This document shows positions 33,719 to 42,851 of a stretch of 59,504 nt of DNA, in pieces. Each line of letters begins with the position of its first letter. Within the stretch, counting starts at the first letter, position 1. Below the pieces are notes generated by a model, which did no database searches, was not told where the DNA came from, and worked only from the letters and a program-made list of their open reading frames with translations. A program made the translations under genes and the position numbers. The stretch comes from an uncultured Paludibacter sp. (lineage in GTDB: Bacteria; Bacteroidota; Bacteroidia; Bacteroidales; Paludibacteraceae): the NCBI GenBank assembly GCA_900498215.1, contig LR026962.1, forward strand, positions 1,974,680-2,034,183. The letters run 5' to 3'.

Positions 33719-36355
33719 ATGGAACTTGCAAGCAAATACAGCCCGGCGGAAATTGAAGATAAATGGTATGAGTATTGGATGAAAAACGGTTTTTTTCATT
33801 CGGAACCTGATGAACGTGAACCTTACACAATTGTGATTCCACCGCCAAACGTAACCGGCGTGCTTCACATGGGACATATGTTGAATAATACTATTCAGGA
33901 TATTTTGGTGCGTCGTGCGCGCATGTTAGGTAAAAACGCCTGCTGGGTTCCGGGAACCGATCACGCTTCCATTGCTACCGAAGCAAAAGTGGTGGCAAAA
34001 TTAGCTTCCGAAGGAATTAAAAAAACCGATTTGTCGCGTGAAGAATTTCTCAAACACGCTTGGGATTGGACTCATAAACACGGCGGAATTATCCTTGAAC
34101 AGCTTAAAAAACTCGGCGCTTCGTGCGATTGGGAACGAACCGCTTTCACAATGGACGAAAAACGCTCCGAAAGTGTATTGAAAGTTTTTATGGATTTATA
34201 CAACAAAGGTTTGATTTATCGTGGTGTGCGAATGGTAAATTGGGATCCAAAAGCGCTTACGGCACTTTCTGACGAAGAAGTAATATTTAAAGAACAGCAA
34301 GGAAAGCTCTTCTACCTCCGTTACAAAATCGACGGTGAAGATGGATATGCAGTTGTGGCTACAACCAGACCTGAAACAATAATGGGTGATACTGCTATGT
34401 GTATCAATCCAAACGATCCTAAAAATCAACATTTGAAAGGTAAAAAAGTAATTGTTCCATTGATTAATCGTGTTGTTCCGGTAATTGAAGATGAATATGT
34501 GGATGTGGAATTTGGAACGGGATGTTTAAAAGTAACTCCTGCACACGATGTGAATGATTATATGCTGGGTGAAAAATACAATCTTCCTTCTATTGATATT
34601 TTTAATGATAACGGAACGTTAAACGAACACGGTGAAATGTATGCCGGAATGGATCGTTTTGATGTACGAAAACAGATCGAAAAAGACCTTGAAGCTGCCG
34701 GTTTACTTGAAAAAACAGAACCTTACACTAATAAAGTAGGTTTTTCGGAACGTACGGATGTGCCGATTGAACCAAAACTTTCTATGCAGTGGTTCTTAAA
34801 AATGGAGCAATTGGCGCAACCTGCTTTGAAAGCGGTGATGGACGATGACATTAAACTTTATCCGTCAAAATTTAAAAATACTTACCGTCACTGGATGGAA
34901 AACGTAAAAGATTGGTGTATTTCACGTCAGCTTTGGTGGGGGCATCGCATTCCTGCATATTTTCTTCCTCAGGGAGGTTTTGTTGTTGCTTTGAGCAAAG
35001 AAGAAGCTTATGAAAAAGCTTTAAAAATGGTCAATTATCCGTTATCAATGGATGATTTACGTCAGGATGAAGATTGCTTGGATACTTGGTTTTCTTCTTG
35101 GTTGTGGCCGATTTCTGTTTTTGACGGAATAAATCAACCTGAAAATAAAGACATTCAATACTATTATCCGACAAACGATTTGGTAACCGCTCCCGAAATT
35201 TTATTTTTCTGGGTAGCGCGTATGATTATTGCCGGATACGAATATGAACACGAAATGCCTTTCAAAAATGTATATCTTACCGGAATTGTACGTGATAAAT
35301 TGGGGCGTAAAATGTCAAAATCATTGGGGAATTCTCCTGATCCGTTGGAATTGATTCCCACATACGGAGCTGATGCGGTTCGTTTGGGAATGTTGCTTAC
35401 TTCGCCTGCCGGAAACGATTTGCCTTACGATGACTCCCTTTGCGAACAGGGAAGAAATTTCAACAACAAAATTTGGAACGCTTTCCGTTTGGTAAAAGGA
35501 TGGAGCCTCCCCCCAACCCCCTCCACAGGAGGGGGAGAAATATCCCAACCTGCATCTGCAAAAGTGGCTGTAAAATGGTTTGAAGCGCAATTAAACAAAG
35601 CTTTAGCTGAAATTGAAGATTTATTCGGAAAGTATCGCCTTTCGGAAGCGTTGATGGCTGTGTATAAACTTTTCTGGGACGAGTTTTCATCCTGGTATCT
35701 TGAAATGGTGAAACCTGCATATCAACAACCCATTGATAATGAAACTTATAATGCTACTCTTGGATTTTTCGATGCGCTGTTGAAAGCGTTGCATCCGTTT
35801 ATGCCGTTTATCACCGAAGAACTTTGGCAGGCGCTTGAAGACAGAAATGAAGGTGAAAGTATTATGATGCAAATGATGCCAAAAACTCAAAGTGCAGATG
35901 AAAAAGTGATTGGTGATTTTGAAAAAACAAAAGAAATTATTGCCGGAATTCGTACTATCCGTTTGCAAAAAAATATCCCGAATAAAGAAACATTGAAACT
36001 GCAAATTAACGGCGAACACAATGCGGATTTTGACGCGGCGATTGAGAAACTTTGTAATCTGGAAAATATTGAAAAAACTTCGGAAAAAGCGCCGGGCTCA
36101 GTTTCTTTCTTGGTAGGAACTACGGAATACACTGTTCCGATGGGCAGTTTGATAAATGCCGAAGAAGAAATCAAGAAAATGGAAGCTGAAATTGTGTATT
36201 TGGAAGGTTTCTTAAATTCTGTGATGAAAAAACTTGGCAACGAAAAATTTGTGACCAATGCCAAACCGGAAATTGTAGAAGCGGAACGCAAAAAACAAGC
36301 CGATGCGGAAAGTAAAATCGCATCGTTGAAAGAAAGTATTTCGGCTTTAAGGTAA
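33719..36355 (+). CDS. valS: Valyl-tRNA synthetase (contains an in-frame palindromic repeat)
   Basis: Charges tRNA-Val. The 878 residues show the class I motifs: HMGH at about 50-53 and KMSKS at 531-535. The editing domain lies between ([32 protein letters not shown]), a tRNA-binding helical domain follows, and a C-terminal coiled coil runs from about 805 ([20 protein letters not shown]). At residues 596-607, just after FRLVKGW, a peptide [12 protein letters not shown] is encoded by a GC-rich palindrome unlike the surrounding AT-rich DNA. The frame is intact before and after, so the enzyme is probably active with a surface insertion between the catalytic and anticodon-binding parts. It has its own -7 box and a terminator. 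Confidence 0.97.
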   Translation: MELASKYSPAEIEDKWYEYWMKNGFFHSEPDEREPYTIVIPPPNVTGVLHMGHMLNNTIQDILVRRARMLGKNACWVPGTDHASIATEAKVVAKLASEGIKKTDLSREEFLKHAWDWTHKHGGIILEQLKKLGASCDWERTAFTMDEKRSESVLKVFMDLYNKGLIYRGVRMVNWDPKALTALSDEEVIFKEQQGKLFYLRYKIDGEDGYAVVATTRPETIMGDTAMCINPNDPKNQHLKGKKVIVPLINRVVPVIEDEYVDVEFGTGCLKVTPAHDVNDYMLGEKYNLPSIDIFNDNGTLNEHGEMYAGMDRFDVRKQIEKDLEAAGLLEKTEPYTNKVGFSERTDVPIEPKLSMQWFLKMEQLAQPALKAVMDDDIKLYPSKFKNTYRHWMENVKDWCISRQLWWGHRIPAYFLPQGGFVVALSKEEAYEKALKMVNYPLSMDDLRQDEDCLDTWFSSWLWPISVFDGINQPENKDIQYYYPTNDLVTAPEILFFWVARMIIAGYEYEHEMPFKNVYLTGIVRDKLGRKMSKSLGNSPDPLELIPTYGADAVRLGMLLTSPAGNDLPYDDSLCEQGRNFNNKIWNAFRLVKGWSLPPTPSTGGGEISQPASAKVAVKWFEAQLNKALAEIEDLFGKYRLSEALMAVYKLFWDEFSSWYLEMVKPAYQQPIDNETYNATLGFFDALLKALHPFMPFITEELWQALEDRNEGESIMMQMMPKTQSADEKVIGDFEKTKEIIAGIRTIRLQKNIPNKETLKLQINGEHNADFDAAIEKLCNLENIEKTSEKAPGSVSFLVGTTEYTVPMGSLINAEEEIKKMEAEIVYLEGFLNSVMKKLGNEKFVTNAKPEIVEAERKKQADAESKIASLKESISALR
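35505..35539 (+). repeat. GC-rich palindromic element, copy 1, inside valS
   Basis: Core hairpin CCCCCTCC-ACA-GGAGGGGG (35517-35535), preceded by CCTCCCCCCAA. It is the most G/C-dense tract for kilobases. Shared pattern with the other three copies: a C-run, (T)AA, a second C-run, a short A-containing centre, a matching G-run. It is in the sense orientation relative to valS and adds 12 codons or so without shifting the frame. Confidence 0.75.
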
Positions 36356-36374
36356 CGTAGTGATGTTACATAAA

Positions 36375-36409
36375 AAACGGTTCCAGTAAGAAAATAACAG
36401 AAACCGTTT
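36375..36409 (+). terminator. Terminator of valS
   Basis: AAACGGTT/AACCGTTT 8-bp arms with a 19-nt loop, then ATATTTTT. It lies between convergent valS and the lipoprotein gene. Confidence 0.6.
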
Positions 36410-36432
36410 ATATTTTTATAGAAAGAACAATT

Positions 36433-36978
36433 TTACAATCCTAACACATCCAAATCAACTGCAAATACCGATTTCGCATCCAATTTATATTCCGGAGAAA
36501 CAATTGCATCGGTTGTAACGGTAGTTTTAAAAGTGATTTTATCTTTTAAGAAATAGTCTTTTAAATCCACATCTTTGCAATTCAAAGTGATGGTTGTTAA
36601 TCTTGTCCCATCAGAATCAGGAACATCTTTTTCCGCAACCAGCGTTTCAGGTAAACCTTCAGCAGCAATGTAAATTTTTATAGACTTGAAGAAATTTAAA
36701 TCTCCGTCAGAAGGTGATTTTATTACCAATTCAAACTTTTCCAGCGAAACTTTTTCTACCATATTTAAATTGTATCCCTGATTTCCTAACGATGTCTCTG
36801 TGTTTGTTTGTACTTCAGGAGTTTCAATCGGAGTCGGACTCGCTAAAATTGGCAAATTGTCAGGAATTACAATTTCTACACTATAAGGCAGTTTAATAAT
36901 GGTTAACTTTGATAGTTCTTTACATCCAGTCAAACCAATTGCAAATAACGCAAAAATAAAAGGAATCAGTTTTTTCAT
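36433..36978 (-). CDS. Hypothetical lipoprotein
   Basis: The 181 residues from the ATG at 36978 start with a lipoprotein signal MKKLIPFIFALFAIGLTGC, with Cys19 lipidated. The mature part is beta-rich with a stretch of short strands (KFELVIKSPSDGDLNFFKSIKIYIAAEGLPETLVAEKDVP; TTITLNCKDVDLKDYFLKDKITFKTTVTTDAI). I recognise no named family. The frame stays open for another 27 codons upstream, but the lipobox position and the -7 box at 37035 decide for the internal ATG. It stands alone between valS and the U32 gene. Confidence 0.75.
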   Translation of the reverse strand: MKKLIPFIFALFAIGLTGCKELSKLTIIKLPYSVEIVIPDNLPILASPTPIETPEVQTNTETSLGNQGYNLNMVEKVSLEKFELVIKSPSDGDLNFFKSIKIYIAAEGLPETLVAEKDVPDSDGTRLTTITLNCKDVDLKDYFLKDKITFKTTVTTDAIVSPEYKLDAKSVFAVDLDVLGL

Positions 36979-37034
36979 AAATGTAATTTTTAATAAGTTT
37001 ATATTGATTTTAATGACAAGCTTTTGATTTTCAA

Positions 37035-37042
37035 CAAAATTA
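37035..37042 (-). promoter_or_regulatory. -7 box for the lipoprotein gene
   Basis: TAATTTTG on the minus strand, 57 nt upstream of the ATG at 36978. It lies inside the longer in-frame extension, arguing against that start. Confidence 0.45.
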
Positions 37043-37135
37043 TGAACAAGAAAGTTCAAAAATCAAACCTTTTTATTTTGTGTAATAAGAAATAATACAA
37101 AACATAAACGTAATTTTTAGGTTCCGCTTATGTTT

Positions 37136-38395
37136 TTACTGTTTCTTTACCTTATCCGCGCTCACAATTTTGAAAACTTTATCGTTTCTGCGTACAAGTT
37201 CTTTTGTTTTAATAGAAAAATAGGTTCCTTTTTCCACTTTTTCCACCGGTTTTAGTTCCACACGCATTTCATCAATAATATCTTCATAAGCGCCGGTAGT
37301 TTCGCCTGTAATTAAAATTTCATCGCCTGTTTGCAAATGTTGAGTTTCAAGCAAAATTTCCGCAACGCCAATTTTATTGAAATAATTAGTTACCTTCCCA
37401 ATGTAAATCTTGCGATGTGTCGCTTCCGAACCGTAATTTTTACTCCACTCCCCTAACCTTTGACCTAAATAATAACCGTTCCAGAATCCGCGATTAAAAA
37501 CACGAGCCAGACGTGCGTCCCAATCTGCAATTTTTTCATCGGTAAAATCATTATTCAAAGCGGCTTCAACCGCTTCATTGTAGCAGGTAACCACTGTTTT
37601 TACATATTCAGCGCCTCGCGCGCGACCTTCAATTTTGAAAACACGTACGCCTGCTTCCAGCATTTCGTCCACAAAACCAATGGTTTTCAAATCTTTGGGC
37701 GACATAATGTACTCGTTGTCAATTTCCAACTCTATTTCACTGTCTTTGTCTTTTACATTATAACCTCTACGGCAAATTTGATTGCATTCACCGCGATTGG
37801 CAGAAAGATTTTTTTCGTGCAAACTCAAATAACATTTTCCCGAAACCGCCATACAAAGCGCGCCGTGGCAAAACATTTCAATACGGATAAGTTCGCCGTT
37901 TTTTCCTTTAATTTGCTGCTCAATAATTGCATTGTGAATTTCTTTAACCTGTTTCAGGTTCAATTCCCGAGCCAAAACAACCACATCGGCAAATTGTGCG
38001 TAAAATTTCAGCGATTCCACATTTGTGATATTCAATTGGGTTGAAAGATGCACCTCCACTCCTACATTGTTCGCATACATCAACGCGGCAACGTCCGAAG
38101 CAATAATAGCTGAAACCTGTACTTCTTTCGCCGTGTCGATAATTTCACGCATTAAAGTCATATCGTTATCATAAATAATTGTATTTACCGTGAGATAACT
38201 TTTTACATTATTTTCGTTGCAGATTTTTACTATTTTTCGCAAATCGTCGGTAGTAAAATTACTGCTCGACTTGCTCCGCATATTCAGTTTTTCAATACCA
38301 AAATATACCGAATTTGCTCCGGCTTTGATTGCTGCCGCCAAGCTTTCCCAGCTTCCGGCAGGAGCCATAATTTCTATATCTTTTCGTAGTAACAT
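37136..38395 (-). CDS. U32-family protein (tRNA hydroxylation/peptidase U32 type)
   Basis: Relatives in E. coli (TrhP/YegQ, RlhA, UbiU) carry Fe-S clusters and hydroxylate RNA or ubiquinone precursors, so the old 'peptidase' name may mislead. The 419 residues open with IEIMAPAGSWESLAAAIKAGANSVYFGI. The U32 signature MFCHGALCMAVSGKCYLS is near residue 170, followed by NRGECNQICRR, giving four cysteines suited to a cluster. DLKTIGFVDEMLEAGVRVFKIEGRAR follows. It most resembles the TrhP type, which makes 5-hydroxyuridine in tRNA. An upstream TTG is in frame but the ATG at 38395 is preferred. It diverges from dusB, another tRNA-modifying enzyme. Confidence 0.88.
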   Translation of the reverse strand: MLLRKDIEIMAPAGSWESLAAAIKAGANSVYFGIEKLNMRSKSSSNFTTDDLRKIVKICNENNVKSYLTVNTIIYDNDMTLMREIIDTAKEVQVSAIIASDVAALMYANNVGVEVHLSTQLNITNVESLKFYAQFADVVVLARELNLKQVKEIHNAIIEQQIKGKNGELIRIEMFCHGALCMAVSGKCYLSLHEKNLSANRGECNQICRRGYNVKDKDSEIELEIDNEYIMSPKDLKTIGFVDEMLEAGVRVFKIEGRARGAEYVKTVVTCYNEAVEAALNNDFTDEKIADWDARLARVFNRGFWNGYYLGQRLGEWSKNYGSEATHRKIYIGKVTNYFNKIGVAEILLETQHLQTGDEILITGETTGAYEDIIDEMRVELKPVEKVEKGTYFSIKTKELVRRNDKVFKIVSADKVKKQ

Positions 38396-38426
38396 CAATT
38401 TTTTATTTAAAAAACGATTTTCGGCA

Positions 38427-38434
38427 CAAAATTA
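38427..38434 (-). promoter_or_regulatory. -7 box for the U32 gene
   Basis: TAATTTTG on the minus strand, 32 nt upstream of the ATG at 38395. Confidence 0.5.
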
Positions 38435-38602
38435 CATCATATTTTTCAATTTGCACATAATAAGAATTACAACTTCAATTATGTATATCTTCTACCATTA
38501 TATATGAAATGTATTTATATTTGATTTTCAATTATTTTCATTACAGACTTAAAAATAAATCATAAAAATCACAATAATCATAGTTCAGACTATTATTTTT
38601 TA

Positions 38603-38610
38603 TAATTTTG
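38603..38610 (+). promoter_or_regulatory. -7 box for dusB
   Basis: TAATTTTG ends 9 nt before the dusB ATG, implying a leader of only about 5 nt. Confidence 0.5.
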
Positions 38611-38618
38611 CACTTATT

Positions 38619-39599
38619 ATGCAAATAGCAAACATACAATTTTCGGAACATCCGCTGTTTTTAGCTCCAATGGAAGACGTAACCGATCCGGCATTTAGGC
38701 TTTTATGCAAACGTTTCGGAGCCGAAATGGTTTACACGGAGTTTGTTTCAGCTGATGCTTTGATACGAAACGTGAAACGCACGGAACAAAAACTTACACT
38801 GCACGATGAGGAACGTCCCGTTGCCATACAAATTTACGGTCGTGAAACAGATGTAATGGCAGAAGCCGCAAAAATTTGCGAACAGGTAAATCCCGATATT
38901 ATTGATTTGAACTTTGGATGCCCTGTAAAACGTGTGGCAGGAAAAGGAGCCGGAGCGGGAATGTTGCAAAATCCCGAAAAAATGTTGGAAATAACCGCAG
39001 AAGTTGTAAAAGCCGTTAAAGTTCCTGTAACCGTAAAAACACGTCTGGGTTGGGACGAAAACAGCAAAATCATTGTTGATTTGGCGGAAAAATTGCAAGA
39101 TTGCGGCATTGCCGCGCTTACCATTCACGGAAGAACACGTTCGCAAATGTATAAAGGCGAAGCCGATTGGACATTGATAGGCGAAGTGAAAAATAATCCG
39201 CGAATGAAAATTCCAATAATAGGAAACGGTGATGTTACAACACCTGAAAGAGCCAAAGAATGTTTTGATAAATACGGCGTGGATGCAGTAATGATAGGGC
39301 GTGCAAGCATTGGAAAACCTTGGATTTTCGCCGAAGTGAAAAATTACTTGGAAACGGGCGAAAAACAAACTTTGTTAAACTTCGACGATCAAAAAAACAT
39401 TTTGAAACAGCAAGTGTTAGATGCTATTAAGTGGCTCGACGAACGAAAAGGAATACTTCATTCAAGAAGACATTTAGCGGCAAGTCCCGCATTCAAAGGC
39501 ATTCCGCATTTTAAGGAAACCCGCATCGCTATGCTTAGGGCTACAACAAAAGATGAATTGTTTGGAATAATTGATAATATCGAAAATCCTGAAATATAA
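38619..39599 (+). CDS. dusB: tRNA-dihydrouridine synthase
   Basis: FMN-dependent reduction of uridines in tRNA D-loops. The 326 residues have the barrel motifs PLFLAPMEDVTDPAFRLLCKRFGAEMVYTEFVSADAL and VAIQIYGR. The active-site cysteine is in LNFGCPVKRVAGKGAGAGML, and LTIHGRTRSQMYKGEADW and IIGNGDVTTPERAKECFDKYGVDAVMIGRASIGKPWIF follow. This matches the DusB/NifR3 subfamily. It is divergent from a U32-type RNA-modification gene. The leader is very short. Confidence 0.95.
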   Translation: MQIANIQFSEHPLFLAPMEDVTDPAFRLLCKRFGAEMVYTEFVSADALIRNVKRTEQKLTLHDEERPVAIQIYGRETDVMAEAAKICEQVNPDIIDLNFGCPVKRVAGKGAGAGMLQNPEKMLEITAEVVKAVKVPVTVKTRLGWDENSKIIVDLAEKLQDCGIAALTIHGRTRSQMYKGEADWTLIGEVKNNPRMKIPIIGNGDVTTPERAKECFDKYGVDAVMIGRASIGKPWIFAEVKNYLETGEKQTLLNFDDQKNILKQQVLDAIKWLDERKGILHSRRHLAASPAFKGIPHFKETRIAMLRATTKDELFGIIDNIENPEI

Positions 39600-39648
39600 C
39601 ATATTAATTAACCTTATTCATTCATTTTAATAATTAAATAGAAATCTT

Positions 39649-41700
39649 ATGTCAATCTTAAAAAAATCTTCCATTATGGGAAGTTTATTAATTGCATCGA
39701 TCTTTATGATGAATTCTTGTAATAAAAAAACATCAGCAAAAGAACAAACTGCAGGTATTCAACTTGCAAATTTGGACACTACAGCCAAACTCGGCGATGA
39801 CTTTTATCAATATGCTTGTGGCGGCTGGATGAAAAATAATCCGTTGACAGGCGAATATTCCCGTTTCGGAAGTTTTGATAAACTTGCAGAAAATAATCGC
39901 GAACAACTAAAAGGATTAATTGAAGAAATTGCTTCAAAACCGGCAAAATCGGGTTCGGTAGAGCAAAAAATTGCCGATATGTTTAATTTGGCAATGGACA
40001 GCACAAAATTAAATACCGATGGCGTTTCTCCTCTTAAAGCCGATTTAGATAAAATTGCCGCTATTAAAGATAAAGAAGGAATAGAAAAAGCAATTCCTGA
40101 ATTGATGCAACAAGGAATTCATCCTTATTTTGGAATTTATGTAGATGCCGACCCTAAAAGCAGCAAAGAAAATCTGCTTCAAACTTATCAGGGCGGTCTT
40201 GGTATGGGACAACGCGATTATTATCTTGAAAATGATGCGAACACTAAAAATATTCGGGATAAATACCAAATTCACGTAGCAAAAATGTTTGAATTAACCG
40301 GATTTGACGCCGCAACAGCTCAAAAAAATGCAGCTGATGTAATGCGCATTGAAACCCGCTTGGCAAAATCGGCTTACGACAATGTAAAGCTACGCGACCC
40401 GCAAGCAAACTATAATAAAATGGCTGTGGCTGATGCTCAAAAATTGGTTCCTGAAATAAACTGGGATAATTTATTAGCCGGATTGAATTTGAAAGACGTC
40501 AAAAATCTCTCTATTTCTCAAAAAGAAAATATGGTGGAAGTAGGTAAAATAATTAACTCGGAACCAATACCCGTGCAAGTTGCTTATTTACAGTGGAATG
40601 TAATTAACGATGCTGCATCTTATTTGAGTGACAGTATTTACAAAGAACATTTTGATTTTTACGGCAAAGTAATGTCAGGAAAACAACAACCTCAACCCCG
40701 CTGGAAACGCGCAGTAGCAAACGTGGAAGGTTCGCTGGGAGAAGCCGTAGGACAAATGTATGTGAAGAAATATTTCCCTCCTGCAGCCAAAGAACGTATG
40801 GAAAAATTGGTGAAAAATCTTCAAAAATCGCTGGGTGAACGTATTAAAGGACTTACTTGGATGGGAGACAGCACCAAACAAAAAGCGCTGGAAAAATTAG
40901 AAGCGTTTTATGTAAAAGTAGGATATCCAAATAAATGGAGAGATTACAGCAAATTAGATATCAAAAAAGATAATTATTGGGAAAACATAAAACGCGCAAG
41001 CAAATTTGAAAGCGATTATATGTTTGCTAAACTTGGTAAACCTGTGGATAAAGATGAATGGTTGATGACACCGCAAACTGTAAACGCTTATTATAACCCG
41101 TCGACGAATGAAATTTGTTTCCCTGCCGGAATTTTGCAATATCCATTTTTCGATATGAATGCCGACGACGCTTTCAATTATGGTGCAATCGGAGTGGTAA
41201 TCGGACACGAAATGACACACGGATTTGATGATCAAGGGCGTCAGTTTGATAAAGACGGAAATCTTAAAGATTGGTGGACGGCAGAAGATGCCAAAAAATT
41301 TACTGAAAATGCAAATAAACTGGCTGATTTTTACAGCAATATTGAAGTTGCGCCGGAAACAAAAGCAAACGGTAAATTTACACTTGGTGAAAATATTGCC
41401 GACCAAGGCGGTTTACAAGTTTCGTATTTTGCTCTTCAAAATGTGTTGAAAACAAATCCGCTTCCTGTAAAAGACGGTTTTACTCCCGAGCAACGTTTCT
41501 TCTTGGCTTATGCTAATGTTTGGGCAGGCAATATTCGTCCTGAAGAGATTTTGAAACGTACCAAAACCGACCCGCATTCACTTGGAAAATGGCGTGTAGA
41601 CGCTGCGCTTCCTCACATTGAAGGTTGGTACAAAGCATTTGATATTAAGCCGACAGATAAAATGTATGTGGCTCTGGAAAAACGTGCAATAGTTTGGTAA
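39649..41700 (+). CDS. M13-family metallopeptidase, lipoprotein
   Basis: Neprilysin/PepO-like zinc endopeptidase of the cell envelope. The 683 residues start with a lipoprotein signal ending at Cys24 (LLIASIFMMNSC). The M13 N-terminal domain has LGDDFYQYACGGWMKNNPL. The catalytic helix is VVIGHEMTHGFDDQGRQFD (about residue 518), with the third ligand Glu in ENIADQGGLQ, and NAYYNPSTNEICFPAGILQ is the substrate-binding NAYY region. The end reads ALEKRAIVW, where most M13 enzymes end in a CxVW-type tail; here Cys is replaced. It is monocistronic and ends at a very strong hairpin. Confidence 0.95.
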   Translation: MSILKKSSIMGSLLIASIFMMNSCNKKTSAKEQTAGIQLANLDTTAKLGDDFYQYACGGWMKNNPLTGEYSRFGSFDKLAENNREQLKGLIEEIASKPAKSGSVEQKIADMFNLAMDSTKLNTDGVSPLKADLDKIAAIKDKEGIEKAIPELMQQGIHPYFGIYVDADPKSSKENLLQTYQGGLGMGQRDYYLENDANTKNIRDKYQIHVAKMFELTGFDAATAQKNAADVMRIETRLAKSAYDNVKLRDPQANYNKMAVADAQKLVPEINWDNLLAGLNLKDVKNLSISQKENMVEVGKIINSEPIPVQVAYLQWNVINDAASYLSDSIYKEHFDFYGKVMSGKQQPQPRWKRAVANVEGSLGEAVGQMYVKKYFPPAAKERMEKLVKNLQKSLGERIKGLTWMGDSTKQKALEKLEAFYVKVGYPNKWRDYSKLDIKKDNYWENIKRASKFESDYMFAKLGKPVDKDEWLMTPQTVNAYYNPSTNEICFPAGILQYPFFDMNADDAFNYGAIGVVIGHEMTHGFDDQGRQFDKDGNLKDWWTAEDAKKFTENANKLADFYSNIEVAPETKANGKFTLGENIADQGGLQVSYFALQNVLKTNPLPVKDGFTPEQRFFLAYANVWAGNIRPEEILKRTKTDPHSLGKWRVDAALPHIEGWYKAFDIKPTDKMYVALEKRAIVW

Positions 41701-41728
41701 AACTTTATCCTAAGGAGAGAGACTTTTA

Positions 41729-41777
41729 AAACACAAAACATCCCGATTGAAAATTTCAATCGGGATGTTTTGTGTTT
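41729..41777. terminator. Perfect 24-bp hairpin, bidirectional terminator
   Basis: The inverted repeat is perfect over 24 bp on each side of a single central A (41753), including the GC-rich CATCCCG/CGGGATG block. The outer A-rich and T-rich ends supply U-tracts on both strands. It ends the M13 gene and contains the stop codon (41776-41778) of the opposing small gene. Confidence 0.9.
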
Positions 41778-41952
41778 AGTTGTTCTCGTCCAAATCAACC
41801 TTTTTAATACGTTTATATTTTTTCTTGGACGTTTCTATCTTTTGATATAAAATCGGCTTCCCGTGAGCGTTTATTTCATCTTCACGGCTTTGTTTCCTCG
41901 CGGATTTAATAATATCTTTTATTTGATCGTTTTTTTTCTTTTTCCGTTTCAT
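41776..41952 (-). CDS. 58-residue basic protein, conserved-type hypothetical
   Basis: A short gene easily missed by length filters. The 58 residues begin MKRKKKKNDQIKDIIKSARK and continue with KQSREDEINAHGKPILYQ before a basic KKKYKRIKKVDLDENN tail. Its ATG is 3 nt past the stop of the upstream alpha/beta hydrolase, so it looks translationally coupled at the end of the argF'-apt-argB run. The SREDEI...HGKP segment resembles a small lysine-rich protein I have seen annotated as hypothetical in other Bacteroidales. The highly basic composition would suit nucleic acid or ribosome binding, but that is inference. Its stop lies in the terminator hairpin. Confidence 0.7.
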   Translation of the reverse strand: MKRKKKKNDQIKDIIKSARKQSREDEINAHGKPILYQKIETSKKKYKRIKKVDLDENN

Positions 41953-41955
41953 CTT

Positions 41956-42825
41956 CTATTCAATAAATCCTTGTTCTTTCAACCAGTTTTTAAGCGCTTC
42001 GGGCCAGTTATCAGAATCAATTCCTTTAGGTCTCATTCCAAAACCGTGTCCGCCTTTTTCATACTCGTTTAACTGCACCGGGATATTATTTTTTTTTAGA
42101 GCTTCCGCCAAATTTTCGCTATTTTTTATGGGTACGGTTTTGTCGTCTTTAGCGTGAAAAATAAATGTAGGCGGAGTGCTTTTTTTAACTTGCAGTTCAT
42201 TTGAATACAATTTTACCAACTCTTCCGAAGGTTTTTTACCTAACAAATTATTTCTTGAACCTTTGTGTGTAAATGTGCTATCCATCGTTACCACAGGATA
42301 ACCCAAAATCATAAACGCAGGACGCTGTGATTTCTTTCTGAAATGAGTTCCAACAGTGGAAGCTAAGTGTCCTCCGGCAGAAAATCCCATCACACCTATT
42401 TTATTTTTGTCTATTCTCCATTTTTTAGAATTTTTTCTGATAATGGAAATGGCGGTCTGCGCATCTTTTAACGGAATTTTATAGTGTCCGTTAGGCATTC
42501 TGTAATAAAGAACAAATGCCGAAACACCTAATTGATTGAACCATTTGGCAATTTCTTCGCCTTCTTTAATTACAGAAACACCGCTGTAACCTCCACCGGG
42601 ACAAATCAATACGGCAGTTCCGTTTGCTGTTTCCGCAGGTGCAATAAAACTCATTATTCGAGGTTTGCTAATATCAAGAATAAAATCTTTGTCGCGCCAG
42701 CTTTCTTTATTTTTGAGTTCGTTGCTCTCCGCCGCGCCCTTTGGATAAAGTAATATTTTTTCTTGTGAAGTCATTTTGAATGACAATAAAAGTAAAGCAA
42801 TGATTAAAAAATTATGTTTTCCCAT
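41956..42825 (-). CDS. Alpha/beta hydrolase, exported esterase/xylan-esterase-like
   Basis: Carbohydrate esterase-like or general lipase/esterase. The 289 residues have a short signal (MGKHNFLIIALLLLSFKMTSQ). The oxyanion region is LICPGGGYSGVSV, the nucleophile is in MGFSAGGHLA (GxSxG) near residue 150, the acid in FHAKDDKTVP and the histidine in EKGGHGFGMRP. It resembles the BD-FAE/acetylxylan esterase group of gut Bacteroidota, but the substrate is unknown and no polysaccharide locus is near. It follows argB by 26 nt. Confidence 0.87.
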   Translation of the reverse strand: MGKHNFLIIALLLLSFKMTSQEKILLYPKGAAESNELKNKESWRDKDFILDISKPRIMSFIAPAETANGTAVLICPGGGYSGVSVIKEGEEIAKWFNQLGVSAFVLYYRMPNGHYKIPLKDAQTAISIIRKNSKKWRIDKNKIGVMGFSAGGHLASTVGTHFRKKSQRPAFMILGYPVVTMDSTFTHKGSRNNLLGKKPSEELVKLYSNELQVKKSTPPTFIFHAKDDKTVPIKNSENLAEALKKNNIPVQLNEYEKGGHGFGMRPKGIDSDNWPEALKNWLKEQGFIE

Positions 42826-42851
42826 ACAATAAACAGATTTACGAAATAAGA

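Noticed and set aside
36979-37059. 27-residue N-terminal extension of the 181-residue lipoprotein
   Set aside because: It would displace the lipoprotein signal from the N-terminus and contains a likely -7 box.
38748-39368. Open frame of 206 codons opposite dusB
   Set aside because: Antisense shadow with Phe/Cys/His-rich composition; dusB is clear on the plus strand.
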